A stretch of 64,000 nt of DNA from Alphaproteobacteria bacterium. GTDB taxonomy: Bacteria > Pseudomonadota > Alphaproteobacteria > MPNO01 > UBA830. The stretch is taken from positions 1-64,000 of the forward strand of contig JAJEBT010000128.1 of assembly GCA_022822405.1 (NCBI GenBank), written 5' to 3'. Position 1 is the stretch's first letter. The number at the start of each line of letters is the position of its first letter. Of the stretch, positions 42,046 through 50,412 are shown in pieces. A program made the translations under genes and the position numbers. The notes under the pieces were generated by a model that saw only the letters and a list, made by a program, of their open reading frames with translations, was not told the origin of the DNA and did no database searches.

Positions 42046-42422
42046 CCCCGGAAGAGACGGTTCGCGCATTCATCGCGGCACTGGAAGCCCGTGATCTCCA
42101 GGCGGCGAAGACACTCCTGCACTCCGAGATCGAAATGGTCTTTCCGGGCGGCGCGACGTTCCACCGACTCGAACAGTTGATCGACTGGGCCCGCCCACGC
42201 TATCGCCGGGTCGCAAAGCAGATCGAGCGGATCGACGTGGCCGGCGAAACGGCCTTCGCCCACGGCACGCTCCATGGCCAGTGGCCGGACGGCACGGCTT
42301 TCGGCGGCATCCGTTTCGGCGACTGGTTCGAGTTCGAAGACGGGTTGATCCGGCGGCAGAAGGTCTGGAACGATCTCGCGGAGGTTCGCCTAAAGGCCAA
42401 CGCGGACTCGAAAACGCCCTGA
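42042..42422 (+). CDS. NTF2/SnoaL-like protein
   Basis: A 126-residue cone-shaped alpha+beta-barrel protein by pattern: helix [17 protein letters not shown], then [13 protein letters not shown], and a C-terminal strand block [15 protein letters not shown]. It resembles limonene-1,2-epoxide hydrolase/ketosteroid isomerase-type small enzymes, but a catalytic Asp pair cannot be assigned safely. It is coupled to the SDR gene and overlaps the 3' end of the converging maleate-isomerase-family gene by 33 nt. Confidence 0.72.
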   Translation: MTPEETVRAFIAALEARDLQAAKTLLHSEIEMVFPGGATFHRLEQLIDWARPRYRRVAKQIERIDVAGETAFAHGTLHGQWPDGTAFGGIRFGDWFEFEDGLIRRQKVWNDLAEVRLKANADSKTP

Positions 42423-43163
42423 CCAGGCGGAGCCGGTCACCCAGGGGGCGAAGCCGTCCGCCGTGGGCGCCTCGCCTCGAATGGCCAGAAGAGAACGCCA
42501 AACCAGGCAAAGGTTGGGCGAGATCACCGGCAATGGCTTGGTGCCGGTCCGCAGGATCGCCGGCAGGGTTGGAAGGCCCGTGCCAAGCATCGCGATGGCC
42601 TCCAGACCGTCCGCTCCAATCGCCTCCAGCGCACGTCCGGACGCATCGCCGCCCAATGAATAGATCGGGTGAAAGGCCTCATCGTCGCTGGCAATTCTCT
42701 CGACCCGAACGATGGTCAGCCCGCGCCTCTCCCAGTATTTCAACGCATTCTCGTGCAAGGGGTCGCCATATGGCGAGACGATGCCGATGCGCCGGGCGCC
42801 CAGGGCTTCGAGCGCGTCGCAAAGCGCATTGGCCGCCGTGACGACGGGATAGCCGCGACCCGCCTCAATTTCCGCCAGATGCCGGTCCTCTTCTACTGGA
42901 TCGACGAGATAAGCCGCGCCAGTACAGGCGAATGCCACCGCGCCCACTGGCGCATTCGCGAATTGGTCCAGCGAACGCTCCATCGACTCGACATAATCGA
43001 TCAGCCGTTCGTCGATGGTTGGTCTGGCGCTGGTCAGTCGCGCGGCGATCATTCCGGTTCCAGGCGGCAGCAGGATGCCGAATTCCGGTTCCACCGTGGT
43101 GTTCGCCTGAGGGGTGAGGACTCCCAAGAGCCCGTCCGGCGCGTACTCTAGTGCCTTCGTCAT
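42390..43163 (-). CDS. Asp/Glu racemase-superfamily protein (maleate isomerase/arylmalonate decarboxylase group)
   Basis: A 257-residue protein of the maleate isomerase group: N-terminal LGVLTPQANTTVEPEF, AFACTGAAYL with Cys80, and the GARRIGIVSPYGDPLHENAL helix start. The second active-site cysteine is replaced: the segment reads M-L-G194-T-G. Racemases and maleate isomerases in this superfamily use two cysteines, whereas arylmalonate decarboxylase keeps one, but on the other half. A cis-trans isomerase or decarboxylase of a substituted maleate/malonate is possible. It would fit the maleate-type chemistry inferred for the gntR operon. Confidence 0.8.
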   Translation of the reverse strand: MTKALEYAPDGLLGVLTPQANTTVEPEFGILLPPGTGMIAARLTSARPTIDERLIDYVESMERSLDQFANAPVGAVAFACTGAAYLVDPVEEDRHLAEIEAGRGYPVVTAANALCDALEALGARRIGIVSPYGDPLHENALKYWERRGLTIVRVERIASDDEAFHPIYSLGGDASGRALEAIGADGLEAIAMLGTGLPTLPAILRTGTKPLPVISPNLCLVWRSLLAIRGEAPTADGFAPWVTGSAWSGRFRVRVGL

Positions 43164-43274
43164 GCCGATCTCCTGTGCCGCGGCCCACCCTAGCCCGCGA
43201 CCTGCACGCTCCGCCAGATGTCGGTTCGTGACAGAGCGTGGTCAGGCGAAGCCGCTTTCCGAACACGCGGACGG

Positions 43275-43822
43275 GGAGGACATCTCAACACGCCCCCAAG
43301 CACGACCTTCCGCACCCGCCTGCCATCGTGGTGCCCGTCGATGGTACCGGCTCCGACTGGAAGACCCTGACCACCGCCGACGTCTTCGACGGAAAGCGCG
43401 TCTTGCCTTTGGTTTCACCTGGGGACTTTGCACCGGCCTGTCCAGACGTAGTCTCCGGGAGCATACGCCATCTTGCGACGGCTCCATCGCACGGAACGTG
43501 GACCAGATCACCCGTCTCGCGATCACCCATGCCGTTGTGATGAACCGAAGGACGAAGTCCACGGAATGTCGAGATGGTCTTCATGCCGCCCGACGGCAAG
43601 TGTCGCACTCAGGTGCAAGGTGGGAATGCCGGCAGACAGCACGTCGAGCGGCACAGGCTCTCGAAGCGGACGCTGCACGATGCTTCCGGATGATCAGCGA
43701 TCATCACGCCTTCGCCCGAACCCGGCTTGCAAGTGCAACAGAAGGCCAACCGGTTCGAGGCATCCAGCGTCGAGTGCATGCTCGAACTTGCACGGAGTTC
43801 CCGCACAATCTCTCAGAACTGA
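43275..43822 (+). pseudogene. Decayed peroxiredoxin (AhpC/TSA, Prx5-like) gene
   Basis: Fragments of one peroxiredoxin lie in order in different frames. STTFRTRLPS is at about 43299-43328. DWKTLTTADVFDGKRVLPL and SPGDFAPACP, with the peroxidatic Cys codon at 43439-43441, come next. NVDQITRLAITHAVVMN is at about 43497-43547, then VEMVFMPPDGK (about 43568-43600), VGMPADSTSSGTGSRSGR (about 43621-43674) and a C-terminal EASSVECMLELA ending at TGA 43820-43822. At least three frameshifts separate them, so the gene is dead. Intact relatives have about 160 residues, as here. It ends 10 nt inside the converging TIGR04076-like gene. The decay is older than that of leuC. Confidence 0.75.
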
Positions 43823-44199
43823 TCCCCGCTGGAGATTTCCGCCCCGGATTCTGCATCGCGGAGCGACAGCCGAACGCAGACCTTGCCCATCCCTCCAAAG
43901 TCCACGCCGGTGTCGAAACAGTCGAAGGCCTGCCAGCCGCCGCTGATCGGGTGCAACCCCTCAGAGGCACGGTCCGCCGCCATCAAGAGCGCTGGCTGCA
44001 GGCGCGCCAGAATGCCCAGACAGAGGTTTGCCGTGGATTTCTCGGGCAGCACGCGCCCCTTGAGGTCGAACGCATAGGTCTGGCCAACACGAATGAAATT
44101 GGCGCAGTGCTCGGCTCGCGTCACGGTGGCGAGGATTTCGACGCGTTCGGCAAATGCGGGGTACTTTGGCGCCCGCCTCCGTTCCAGATCGGCACTCAT
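43813..44199 (-). CDS. TIGR04076-like small protein, copy 2
   Basis: A 128-residue cytosolic protein of unknown function. It resembles the TIGR04076 family in having an early Cys (EHCANFIRVGQTYAFD), a middle LCLGILARLQPALL, and DRASEGLHPISGGW. It aligns along its length with the preceding gene (EGCTCGVQPGQIAVFD, LCLHLLSPALAVFY, DRASEGLNPLTRIW), so the two arose by tandem duplication. ATGA overlap at 44199 shows co-translation, and a heterodimer is plausible. Confidence 0.65.
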   Translation of the reverse strand: MSADLERRRAPKYPAFAERVEILATVTRAEHCANFIRVGQTYAFDLKGRVLPEKSTANLCLGILARLQPALLMAADRASEGLHPISGGWQAFDCFDTGVDFGGMGKVCVRLSLRDAESGAEISSGDQF

Positions 44200-44723
44200 G
44201 CCCTCTCCTCCGAAATATCGAGCACGGGGTCGGTTACCGGCTCATGCGTGTCGGCCCGCCGCAAATGCACCTTCACGATGGCCTTGGATGCCCCGTCATC
44301 ATCGCGCGTGTCCAAACATTCGTAGTGATTCCAGATCCGCGTCAGCGGATTGAGGCCTTCGGACGCGCGGTCGAAGCTCATGTAGAAGACAGCCAAGGCC
44401 GGGCTCAGCAAATGCAAGCAAAGCGGCATATCGGACTTCTCGGGCTTGATCCGGTGGCGCATGTCGAAAACGGCGATCTGACCAGGTTGAACGCCGCAAG
44501 TGCATCCCTCGTTTCGGATGACTTCCGCGACGACTTCGTAGTCGTCAAGCCATGTGACCCCCAGCCTTCGCCGCGCGGAAAGCAGGTTTTTCACCTCGGG
44601 CGAAAGGCGTTCGAAATCCTCGTCGCCAAGATCAAGAGCCCGCGAAAGAGGCTCCCGGAGCTCCTCCAGGCGGTCGTCCTTCAGGTGGTCGCGCGGATAG
44701 TGGCGCGTGGAACTCCCCGCCAT
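44196..44723 (-). CDS. TIGR04076-like small protein, copy 1
   Basis: A 175-residue protein, longer than its tandem copy by a charged N-terminal part (HYPRDHLKDDRLEELREPL, then LGDEDFERLSPEVKNLLSARRRL). The C-terminal two thirds match the family, with Cys in EGCTCG and MPLCLHLLSPAL. GGAGG lies 7 nt before the ATG at 44723; an upstream in-frame ATG at 44750 lacks such a site. It is divergent from the 107-residue protein/methyltransferase operon 151 nt away. No function is known. Confidence 0.65.
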   Translation of the reverse strand: MAGSSTRHYPRDHLKDDRLEELREPLSRALDLGDEDFERLSPEVKNLLSARRRLGVTWLDDYEVVAEVIRNEGCTCGVQPGQIAVFDMRHRIKPEKSDMPLCLHLLSPALAVFYMSFDRASEGLNPLTRIWNHYECLDTRDDDGASKAIVKVHLRRADTHEPVTDPVLDISEERA

Positions 44724-44874
44724 TTCTGATCCTCCCCGGGTCAGCAGCATCGCAGGCGGATACGATGAAGGACCGGCACCGTTCGTGCAAGTCGCAAGCC
44801 GTTCGCCCCCGCCACCGGTTGTTTCCGTGTGCTTCGTGGGTCAGTATGGATGTCAAACACGGGAGGAAACACCG

Positions 44875-45198
44875 GTGAAGAACCCCGATTGGGTCGATCA
44901 AGGCCCCCCTGAGACGCCGCTGCCTGAGCAAACGTTCTTCGAAGACCCGGCCATCGACCGAGCGTTCGCCGTCACAATGGCGCTGGCGACGGAGGTCTGG
45001 GTTCTCAAGGATCGGGTCATGGCCCTTGAGGCCGCACTGGCCAGATCGGGTGTGGTCGATTCCGCAATGCTCGCGGACGAGCCAGACAACGACGAGCGCG
45101 CCGCGCATGAGAGCCAACGCCAGGCCTTTGTCGCCGGCCTGCTGGACAGCCTGACCGGGCGGCAGGCATCGGCAGGAGCGCCGGAAATGGAGAGCTGA
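44875..45198 (+). CDS. Acidic 107-residue protein of unknown function
   Basis: Not recognised. It starts with GTG 7 nt after GGAGGA (44862-44867). The protein is acidic with a likely central helix (RAFAVTMALATEVWVLKDRV, then MALEAALARSG) that may form a coiled coil, and a C-terminal helix (QAFVAGLLDSL). It is encoded one base before the methyltransferase gene, so a partner or regulator of that enzyme is likely. No signal or membrane segment. Confidence 0.65.
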   Translation: MKNPDWVDQGPPETPLPEQTFFEDPAIDRAFAVTMALATEVWVLKDRVMALEAALARSGVVDSAMLADEPDNDERAAHESQRQAFVAGLLDSLTGRQASAGAPEMES

Positions 45199-45199
45199 G

Positions 45200-46258
45200 A
45201 TGGACGACCGCAGTTTCGTCGCCGCCCAAGACGTGATCCTGGACATGAAGAAACACTGGACGACACGGCTCTACCCCGCGCTGAAGGCGGAATATGCCGA
45301 ACGTGCCGCAGCGGTTGGCGAATCCCCGCAGACCCGCCAGCAGGTGACGGAACTGCTGGGCAGCACGACCAGTTACCGCTACTTCGCGTGGATGGAGCGT
45401 CATCTTCAGCGGATGAAATACTCCGGCCGCTACGGGCTCGTTCCCTACCACCACGAACGCGCCGCCGACCTTCGCAACACCTTGCCGGACATGTCGGGCG
45501 AATCGCGGCTGGAACTCGATCCGGACTTCAAGAACCCGGTCTATTACGAGACCGTCGATGTCCATCAGCACCCAGGCGGCGTTTGGAGCGAACCGACGGC
45601 CGGGTTCGTCTACGAGCGCGGCGCACGGTCCACCACGCCAATGCTTGGAGCGCGTCACCGCGACCTTCATGGCCGGCTGACCGACCGGGCAATTCGGGAT
45701 GGCATCCCCGATCGCATGCTCGACATGGGCTGCGGCTTCGGCAAGTCGACTCGGCCCTTCTACGAAGAATTGCGCGACACCCAGGTGGAAGCGGTGGACC
45801 TTGCCGCCCCCTGCCTCGAACTCGCAGCCGCCGATGCCGCTGCGACGCAGGCGGAAAACGTGCGTTTCCGCCAGATGAACGCATATGAAACCGACTACGA
45901 CCCCGAGAGCTTCGATGTGGTGACCTCGACTATGCTATTGCACGAGATGCCACCCGAAGAGATCGGAAGGACGTTCGACGAATGCGCCCGCGTTCTCAAA
46001 CCCGGCGGCCGAATGGTGCACCTTGACTTCTATATCCTGCCCGACGCTTTCGCCGAGTTCATCCACTACGGCCACAGCCAGCGCAACAACGAGCCTTTCA
46101 TGGTCCCGCTCGTCGAGATGGATGTGAAGGCGGAACTGGAAACCCGCGGATTCACCAATATCTCCATCGAGCCCTTCCAGGAAGCCGACGGAGTCGATGT
46201 CGAAAACAGCCCCTTTTGGCGCTTCCCCTGGACCATCATTGCGGCGGACCGTCCCTAG
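45200..46258 (+). CDS. Class I SAM-dependent methyltransferase with extra N-terminal domain
   Basis: A 352-residue protein. The Rossmann-fold SAM domain starts at about residue 168: motif I is MLDMGCGFGKST, then VEAVDLAAPCLELA, motif II around FDVVTSTMLLHEM and motif III RVLKPGGRMVHLDF. The first 165 residues form a separate domain with conserved-looking YETVDVHQHPGGVW and YERGARSTTPML, whose His/Tyr/Asp residues may make the substrate site. A small-molecule methyltransferase is likely. The substrate is unknown; it is coupled to the acidic 107-residue protein and divergent from the TIGR04076-like pair. Confidence 0.8.
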   Translation: MDDRSFVAAQDVILDMKKHWTTRLYPALKAEYAERAAAVGESPQTRQQVTELLGSTTSYRYFAWMERHLQRMKYSGRYGLVPYHHERAADLRNTLPDMSGESRLELDPDFKNPVYYETVDVHQHPGGVWSEPTAGFVYERGARSTTPMLGARHRDLHGRLTDRAIRDGIPDRMLDMGCGFGKSTRPFYEELRDTQVEAVDLAAPCLELAAADAAATQAENVRFRQMNAYETDYDPESFDVVTSTMLLHEMPPEEIGRTFDECARVLKPGGRMVHLDFYILPDAFAEFIHYGHSQRNNEPFMVPLVEMDVKAELETRGFTNISIEPFQEADGVDVENSPFWRFPWTIIAADRP

Positions 46259-46518
46259 ACTGACCGCTCCCGGCCTGCCTGTGCATCGCGCGAAGAGCCA
46301 ACGGCAAGCTGGCCGTCGGAGGAATTGCCAGTCCCAAGAGTGACGCAGTCAAAGGAACTTATATACTCGCATGAGAGAATCACCAGGGACTCCAGCGCGG
46401 TGACGGGCACGGACACCCCTACACATCACCGAAAAAGGAAACGGCAAAAGATGCACGGACCTCGAGACCCCGAATTCCTCCCCGTCCTGACGGAAGGGGT
46501 ATCCTGCGGGGCGGACAG

Positions 46519-46893
46519 ATGAACAAGGATCCCTCCGTAAACGTCCTCGGCGACCCGCTGGAGCCTTGCTCGATCGATCCCGTCACCGGGTTTTTCCGGG
46601 ACGGATGCTGCAACACATGTCGCGAGGATCAGGGAAGTCACACGGTTTGCGCGATCATGACCGCAGAGTTCCTGGCCTATTCCAAGTATGTCGGCAACGA
46701 CCTGTCGACGCCGCGCCCGGAATTCCGGTTCTCCGGACTGAAACCGGGAGATGCATGGTGTCTCTGCGCTGGACGCTTCCTGCAGGCAGCGGACGAAGGT
46801 GCCGGTCCGCAAGTGCGGCTTGCGTCTACGCATCGCAAGGCGCTGGACATCGTACCGCTGGAAATCCTGGCGGAGCACGCCACGGACGAATGA
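46519..46893 (+). CDS. DUF2237 family protein
   Basis: A 124-residue protein that matches the DUF2237 pattern throughout: NVLGDPLEPCSIDPVTGFFR, DGCCNTCREDQGSHTVCAIM, FLAYSKYVGNDLSTPRPEF, FSGLKPGDAWCLCAGRF and the C-terminal THRKALDIVPLEIL. Six or more Cys residues are conserved-looking, so metal or thiol chemistry is possible, but the family function is unknown. The upstream 260 bp show no other gene. The converging atpF gene ends 105 bp downstream. Confidence 0.88.
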   Translation: MNKDPSVNVLGDPLEPCSIDPVTGFFRDGCCNTCREDQGSHTVCAIMTAEFLAYSKYVGNDLSTPRPEFRFSGLKPGDAWCLCAGRFLQAADEGAGPQVRLASTHRKALDIVPLEILAEHATDE

Positions 46894-46998
46894 CCGGGCC
46901 GGTCAAAACGGCAGCTTCAATTTCGGGAACCTGGCGCATGGCCGCATCACGACGGACCACGCCCCTTCTTTCATGCCGGCGCGAACCGGCGAACAGGG

Positions 46999-47571
46999 CT
47001 ATTGCAGCTTTGCCTCGACGGTCGCGATCGCCTCGTCAATCATTTCACCGGCCCGTTCGGCACTCATCCCCTCGGCAAGTACCTGGCCCGCCGCGGCGAC
47101 CGCAATCTTGACGGCCTCCTCGCGCACCTGCTTGACCGCACGTTGCTCGGCGGAGGCAATCTGGTCCCGCGCGGCCTGGATCCGCCTCTCGATCGCGAGA
47201 GCAAGGTCCTTCCTGGCCTGCTCCGTGGCTTCCTCGGCACTTTCCCTCGCAGCAGCAATGATGCGCTCGGCGTGGTCTCCGACTTCGCGCTGCTTGCTTT
47301 CGAATTCCGCAAGGATCGATTCCGCTTCCTCCCGGAGTGCGCGGGCCTCGTCCAGTTCGGCCTGAATGCCGGCTGCCCGCTTGTCGAGAAGCCCGACGAC
47401 CAAGGACGGCACCTTGAAGTAGACGAGCACGCCAATGAACAGAAGGAACGCGAGCGTGACGATGAAGTCCGTGTTCGACAGCTTGTAGAAGTCGAGCGAG
47501 AACGGGTTCTTCGAAGCGGCAACGGCGGGCGTCGCCGGAAGAAGGGCAAGCAGGGAAAGCACTCTCGTCAT
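46999..47571 (-). CDS. atpF: ATP synthase F0 subunit b
   Basis: A 190-residue stator subunit. One membrane helix is at residues about 36-60 (DFIVTLAFLLFIGVLVYFKVP), then a long charged helix with the heptad-like pattern expected of the b dimer (ELDEARALREEAESILAEFE onward). A short N-terminal hydrophobic stretch (LSLLALLPATPAVAA) may be a signal-like segment, as in relatives. It is the last gene of the F0 operon, 4 nt after atpX, and forms a b/b' heterodimer linking the a subunit to F1. Confidence 0.95.
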   Translation of the reverse strand: MTRVLSLLALLPATPAVAASKNPFSLDFYKLSNTDFIVTLAFLLFIGVLVYFKVPSLVVGLLDKRAAGIQAELDEARALREEAESILAEFESKQREVGDHAERIIAAARESAEEATEQARKDLALAIERRIQAARDQIASAEQRAVKQVREEAVKIAVAAAGQVLAEGMSAERAGEMIDEAIATVEAKLQ

Positions 47572-47575
47572 TGCC

Positions 47576-48112
47576 CTATCCCTTCATCTGAGCGGCCACC
47601 GCCGCGTCAATTGCCGCGCCGTCGACCTTGACGCCCAACGCGGCCACGACGTCACCTGCCGCGCTGCGCGCAACGTCGCGAACGGCCTCCGCCGCACTCT
47701 TGCGAATCTCGTTGATGCGAACTTCGCTCTTGGCGGCCTTGGCGGCAATTTCGACATCGGCCCTTTCAATTGCCGCATCGACCTCGGCCTGCATTTCGGC
47801 CTTGGCCTCGGCAGCGATCCGGCCCGCCTCGGCCCGGGCTTCGGCAAGGGCCCTTTCATACGCCTCCTCGGCGTTGGCTGCCTTCTGCTTCAGTTCCTCC
47901 GCGGTCGCGATGTCGCTCGTGATCGCACCCTGTCGGGCAGCGAGCACTTCGGCGATCCTGGGCAATGCCACGCGGGACAGGACGAGATAGATCACCACAA
48001 GCGTGACCACGAGCCAGAAGACCTGGTTCGGGAACGTGGAGAAGTCGAGCTGCGGCATGCCGACCGCACTCTCGGCGGCACCATTTGCAGCGTCTGCGGC
48101 CTCTGTCGCCAT
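47576..48112 (-). CDS. atpX: ATP synthase F0 subunit b'
   Basis: A 178-residue second stator subunit, as found in photosynthetic-type and alphaproteobacterial F0. After a short N-terminal tail comes [27 protein letters not shown] (membrane helix, about 30-56), then a long Ala/Glu-rich helix. The ATG at 48112 is chosen for GAGGAGG about 8 nt upstream; a start at 48127 is also open. It lies between atpE and atpF. Confidence 0.94.
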   Translation of the reverse strand: MATEAADAANGAAESAVGMPQLDFSTFPNQVFWLVVTLVVIYLVLSRVALPRIAEVLAARQGAITSDIATAEELKQKAANAEEAYERALAEARAEAGRIAAEAKAEMQAEVDAAIERADVEIAAKAAKSEVRINEIRKSAAEAVRDVARSAAGDVVAALGVKVDGAAIDAAVAAQMKG

Positions 48113-48190
48113 GGCCAGCCTCCTCAAACCTTGTTGTCAACTCCCGGACGACTCTCGCGAGCATCCGGTGCGAAAGGATGTCGAGGAGTC

Positions 48191-48427
48191 CTAGACGGCG
48201 AACATCAGCAGCAGTGCGACGAGGAACGAGAAGATCCCGAGAGCCTCCGAAAACGCGATGCCGATGAACATCGTTGCCATCTGTCCGGGAGCCGCCGACG
48301 GGTTGCGCAGCGCGCCGGAAAGATAGTTTCCAACGACATGGCCCACACCAACCGCGGCCCCGCCCATGCCCGTACAGGCCAGGCCGGCGCCAATATAGGC
48401 TCCCATTTGTACGACGTCACCTTCCAT
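48191..48427 (-). CDS. atpE: ATP synthase F0 subunit c
   Basis: A 78-residue hairpin of two membrane helices forming the rotor ring. The proton-carrying Glu is E61 ([10 protein letters not shown]), and the polar loop is [11 protein letters not shown] strong AAGGAGAG precedes the ATG. An intercistronic hairpin, GGCGG (48461-48465)/CCGCC (48471-48475), lies just upstream and may help the high expression this subunit needs. Confidence 0.97.
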   Translation of the reverse strand: MEGDVVQMGAYIGAGLACTGMGGAAVGVGHVVGNYLSGALRNPSAAPGQMATMFIGIAFSEALGIFSFLVALLLMFAV

Positions 48428-48481
48428 TTGTACTCTCCTTGCGTTGGAAGTGTTTCCTGTGGCGGTCGACCCGCCGTTGAC

Positions 48482-49237
48482 TCAGTGATGCGGATGCAGC
48501 GCGTCCCTCAGATAGACACATGTGAGGATGGCAAACACGTACGCCTGGATGAACGATACGAGCGTCTCGAGCGCATAGATTGCCGTGATCGCGAGAACCG
48601 ACAGCGGAGAGATCGCGGCAATGGCGGCAAAGGTCGCGAAGACCTTGATCACCGCATGGCCGGCCATCATGTTGCCCGCAAGCCGGATCGAGTGGCTGAC
48701 CGGCCGCACGAAGTAGCTGATGACCTCGATGACCGCGAGGATCGGGCGCAGCACGAGCGGCGCCGCCTGGATCCAGAAGAGCCCGAAGAAACCCGCGCCG
48801 TTCTTGACGAACCCGATGACGGTGACCGTCAGGAAGACCACGATTGCCATGACGGCCGTGACCGCGATGTGGCTGGTCGTCGTGAATGACAGCGGCAAGA
48901 GACCCAGAAAGTTCGAGAACACGATGAACATGAACAGGGTCATTATGTAGGGGAAATAACGAAGCCCGTCCTTGCCCACGACATCCTCGACCATCCTGTA
49001 GACGAAGCCGTAGGCGAGTTCCGCAATCGACTGGGTCCGCGTCGGCACCAGCGCCCGACCCCGCGTGCCCAGAACAAGGAGCGCCACAACGCAAAGGACG
49101 GCGAGCGCCATCCAGAACGTCACGTTGGTGATCGTGACGATGCCAACCGGCCCGTCGCCAAAGAGCGGCTTGACGATGAACTGGTCCATTGGATGGAATG
49201 CCAGTCCGCCTTCCTCTCCGTGTGTCTCGGTCGCCAC
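48482..49237 (-). CDS. atpB: ATP synthase F0 subunit a
   Basis: A 251-residue membrane channel subunit with five to six helices. The essential Arg is R185 in [16 protein letters not shown], and the family's [15 protein letters not shown] segment is at about 107-121. It guides protons to the c ring. It lies 1 nt after atpI and 54 nt before atpE. Confidence 0.96.
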   Translation of the reverse strand: MATETHGEEGGLAFHPMDQFIVKPLFGDGPVGIVTITNVTFWMALAVLCVVALLVLGTRGRALVPTRTQSIAELAYGFVYRMVEDVVGKDGLRYFPYIMTLFMFIVFSNFLGLLPLSFTTTSHIAVTAVMAIVVFLTVTVIGFVKNGAGFFGLFWIQAAPLVLRPILAVIEVISYFVRPVSHSIRLAGNMMAGHAVIKVFATFAAIAAISPLSVLAITAIYALETLVSFIQAYVFAILTCVYLRDALHPHH

Positions 49238-49238
49238 G

Positions 49239-49568
49239 TCAGTTCCCCTGCTTGTCGTCCCCGGACGTGTCCGGCGGCTGAATTTCCTTGGCCGTGTGCA
49301 TCATTGTCTTGATGCCCGCGGCGAACCCCAAGAGCGTGAAGACGATCATCAGCCACGGCGCCGTGCCGAATACGGCGTCTAGCCCGAAGCCGATCCCGAA
49401 ACCGATCCCCAGCCCCACGACCAGTTCGAGAACCATGCGCCAGGCCACATGGGCCTGGGAATAGTGCTCGTCCTGGTGGCGTTTCGGCGCATTCCCGTCG
49501 CGCCTTTCCGCGAGCTTCGCGTCCAGCGCCACAAGCCGGGCCTTCCGATCCTTGTCGGTTGCGGCCAT
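49239..49568 (-). CDS. atpI: AtpI/AtpZ-type F0 assembly protein
   Basis: A 109-residue protein. The N-terminal half is charged ([19 protein letters not shown]), followed by two membrane helices ([21 protein letters not shown] and [20 protein letters not shown]). This is the alphaproteobacterial AtpI at the head of the F0 operon, helping c-ring assembly or cation handling. The 183-bp region upstream up to 49751 should hold the operon promoter, divergent from the ArsR-type gene. Confidence 0.9.
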   Translation of the reverse strand: MAATDKDRKARLVALDAKLAERRDGNAPKRHQDEHYSQAHVAWRMVLELVVGLGIGFGIGFGLDAVFGTAPWLMIVFTLLGFAAGIKTMMHTAKEIQPPDTSGDDKQGN

Positions 49569-49751
49569 GCCAAAAACACCCCGTGAGAGTTCCTGCGCTG
49601 TCTAGGAAGGGAGCCAAGACGAGTCAAGCGTCGGGGAGCCGCAGGCGAGGGGTCTGCAACCGTCTGATTCACAACGATTAACGACGGCAGCCGGTGGCTC
49701 GCCGGATTCGTCCGCATAACGGGCATATTCAACCTTCCGGTTGACGATCCG

Positions 49752-50102
49752 ATGGTTTGCACGGCAGATGCAGCCATGAAACCGGCACTTGACGCCATAT
49801 TTCAAGCGCTTGCAGACCCTACGCGTCGTCAGATCCTCACCATGCTTCTCGAGGACGACATGGCGGTCACGGACGTCGCGGAGCCCTTTGACATGTCGCT
49901 GGCCGCAATCTCCAAGCATCTCCGCGTGCTGGTCCACGCCGGATTGATCAGCCAGGAAAGGCGCGGCCGGGTCGTCTGGTGCCAGCTTGAGCCGCAGGCC
50001 CTCAAGGACGCCAGCGTCTGGATGCAGGGCTTTGGCCAGTTCGAACCGGTCGACCTGGATGCCTTCGAGGCGTTCCTGGAGCGTGAACTGGCACGGGATT
50101 GA
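49752..50102 (+). CDS. ArsR-family winged-helix regulator
   Basis: A 116-residue regulator. IFQALADPTRRQILTMLLED is the classical N-terminal ArsR segment, with the recognition helix AISKHLRVLVHAGLISQERRGR and the wing VVWCQLEP. The C terminus (FEPVDLDAFEAFLE) resembles the SdpR/autorepressor type without a metal-binding cysteine pair. ATG 49752 or 49776 may be the start; neither has a strong ribosome-binding site. A target cannot be read from context. Confidence 0.85.
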   Translation: MVCTADAAMKPALDAIFQALADPTRRQILTMLLEDDMAVTDVAEPFDMSLAAISKHLRVLVHAGLISQERRGRVVWCQLEPQALKDASVWMQGFGQFEPVDLDAFEAFLERELARD

Positions 50103-50412
50103 TGCGTTCTTGCCCTGCGAGGCCAGGACTCCGGTCATTTCAAGTCGCCGAATTCGATGCGGTGTTGATGGCGCGCAACAGTTCCCGTCTCTCGGGCCGG
50201 CGCGCTCTGCAGGCAGCCGCGAAGTCGCAGTCGCTGCGTTGCGGCTCGCTGATCACCTCCGATTTCGTGGGAATGCACGGGTCCTGACAAGCGTTGTTGC
50301 CAAGTGGCCCCTCTGCGGACGCGAACGGGTTGCCAGTTCCCGACATTCGTCCATTTCCGCAGCCTCGGATTCCGCAGGTGACGCGAATTTCTCACCGTGG
50401 TATCATGTATCC
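50103..50412. other. 310-bp gap without a recognised gene
   Basis: Nothing that reads as a conserved protein or a structured RNA was seen. A TATCAT hexamer (50401-50406) close to the next start codon could be part of a promoter. Short open frames here lack ribosome-binding sites. Confidence 0.5.

Noticed and set aside
43114-44325. 403-codon + strand open frame
   Set aside because: It crosses the peroxiredoxin remains and the antisense of two TIGR04076-like genes; composition is Arg/His/Cys-rich without any recognisable domain.
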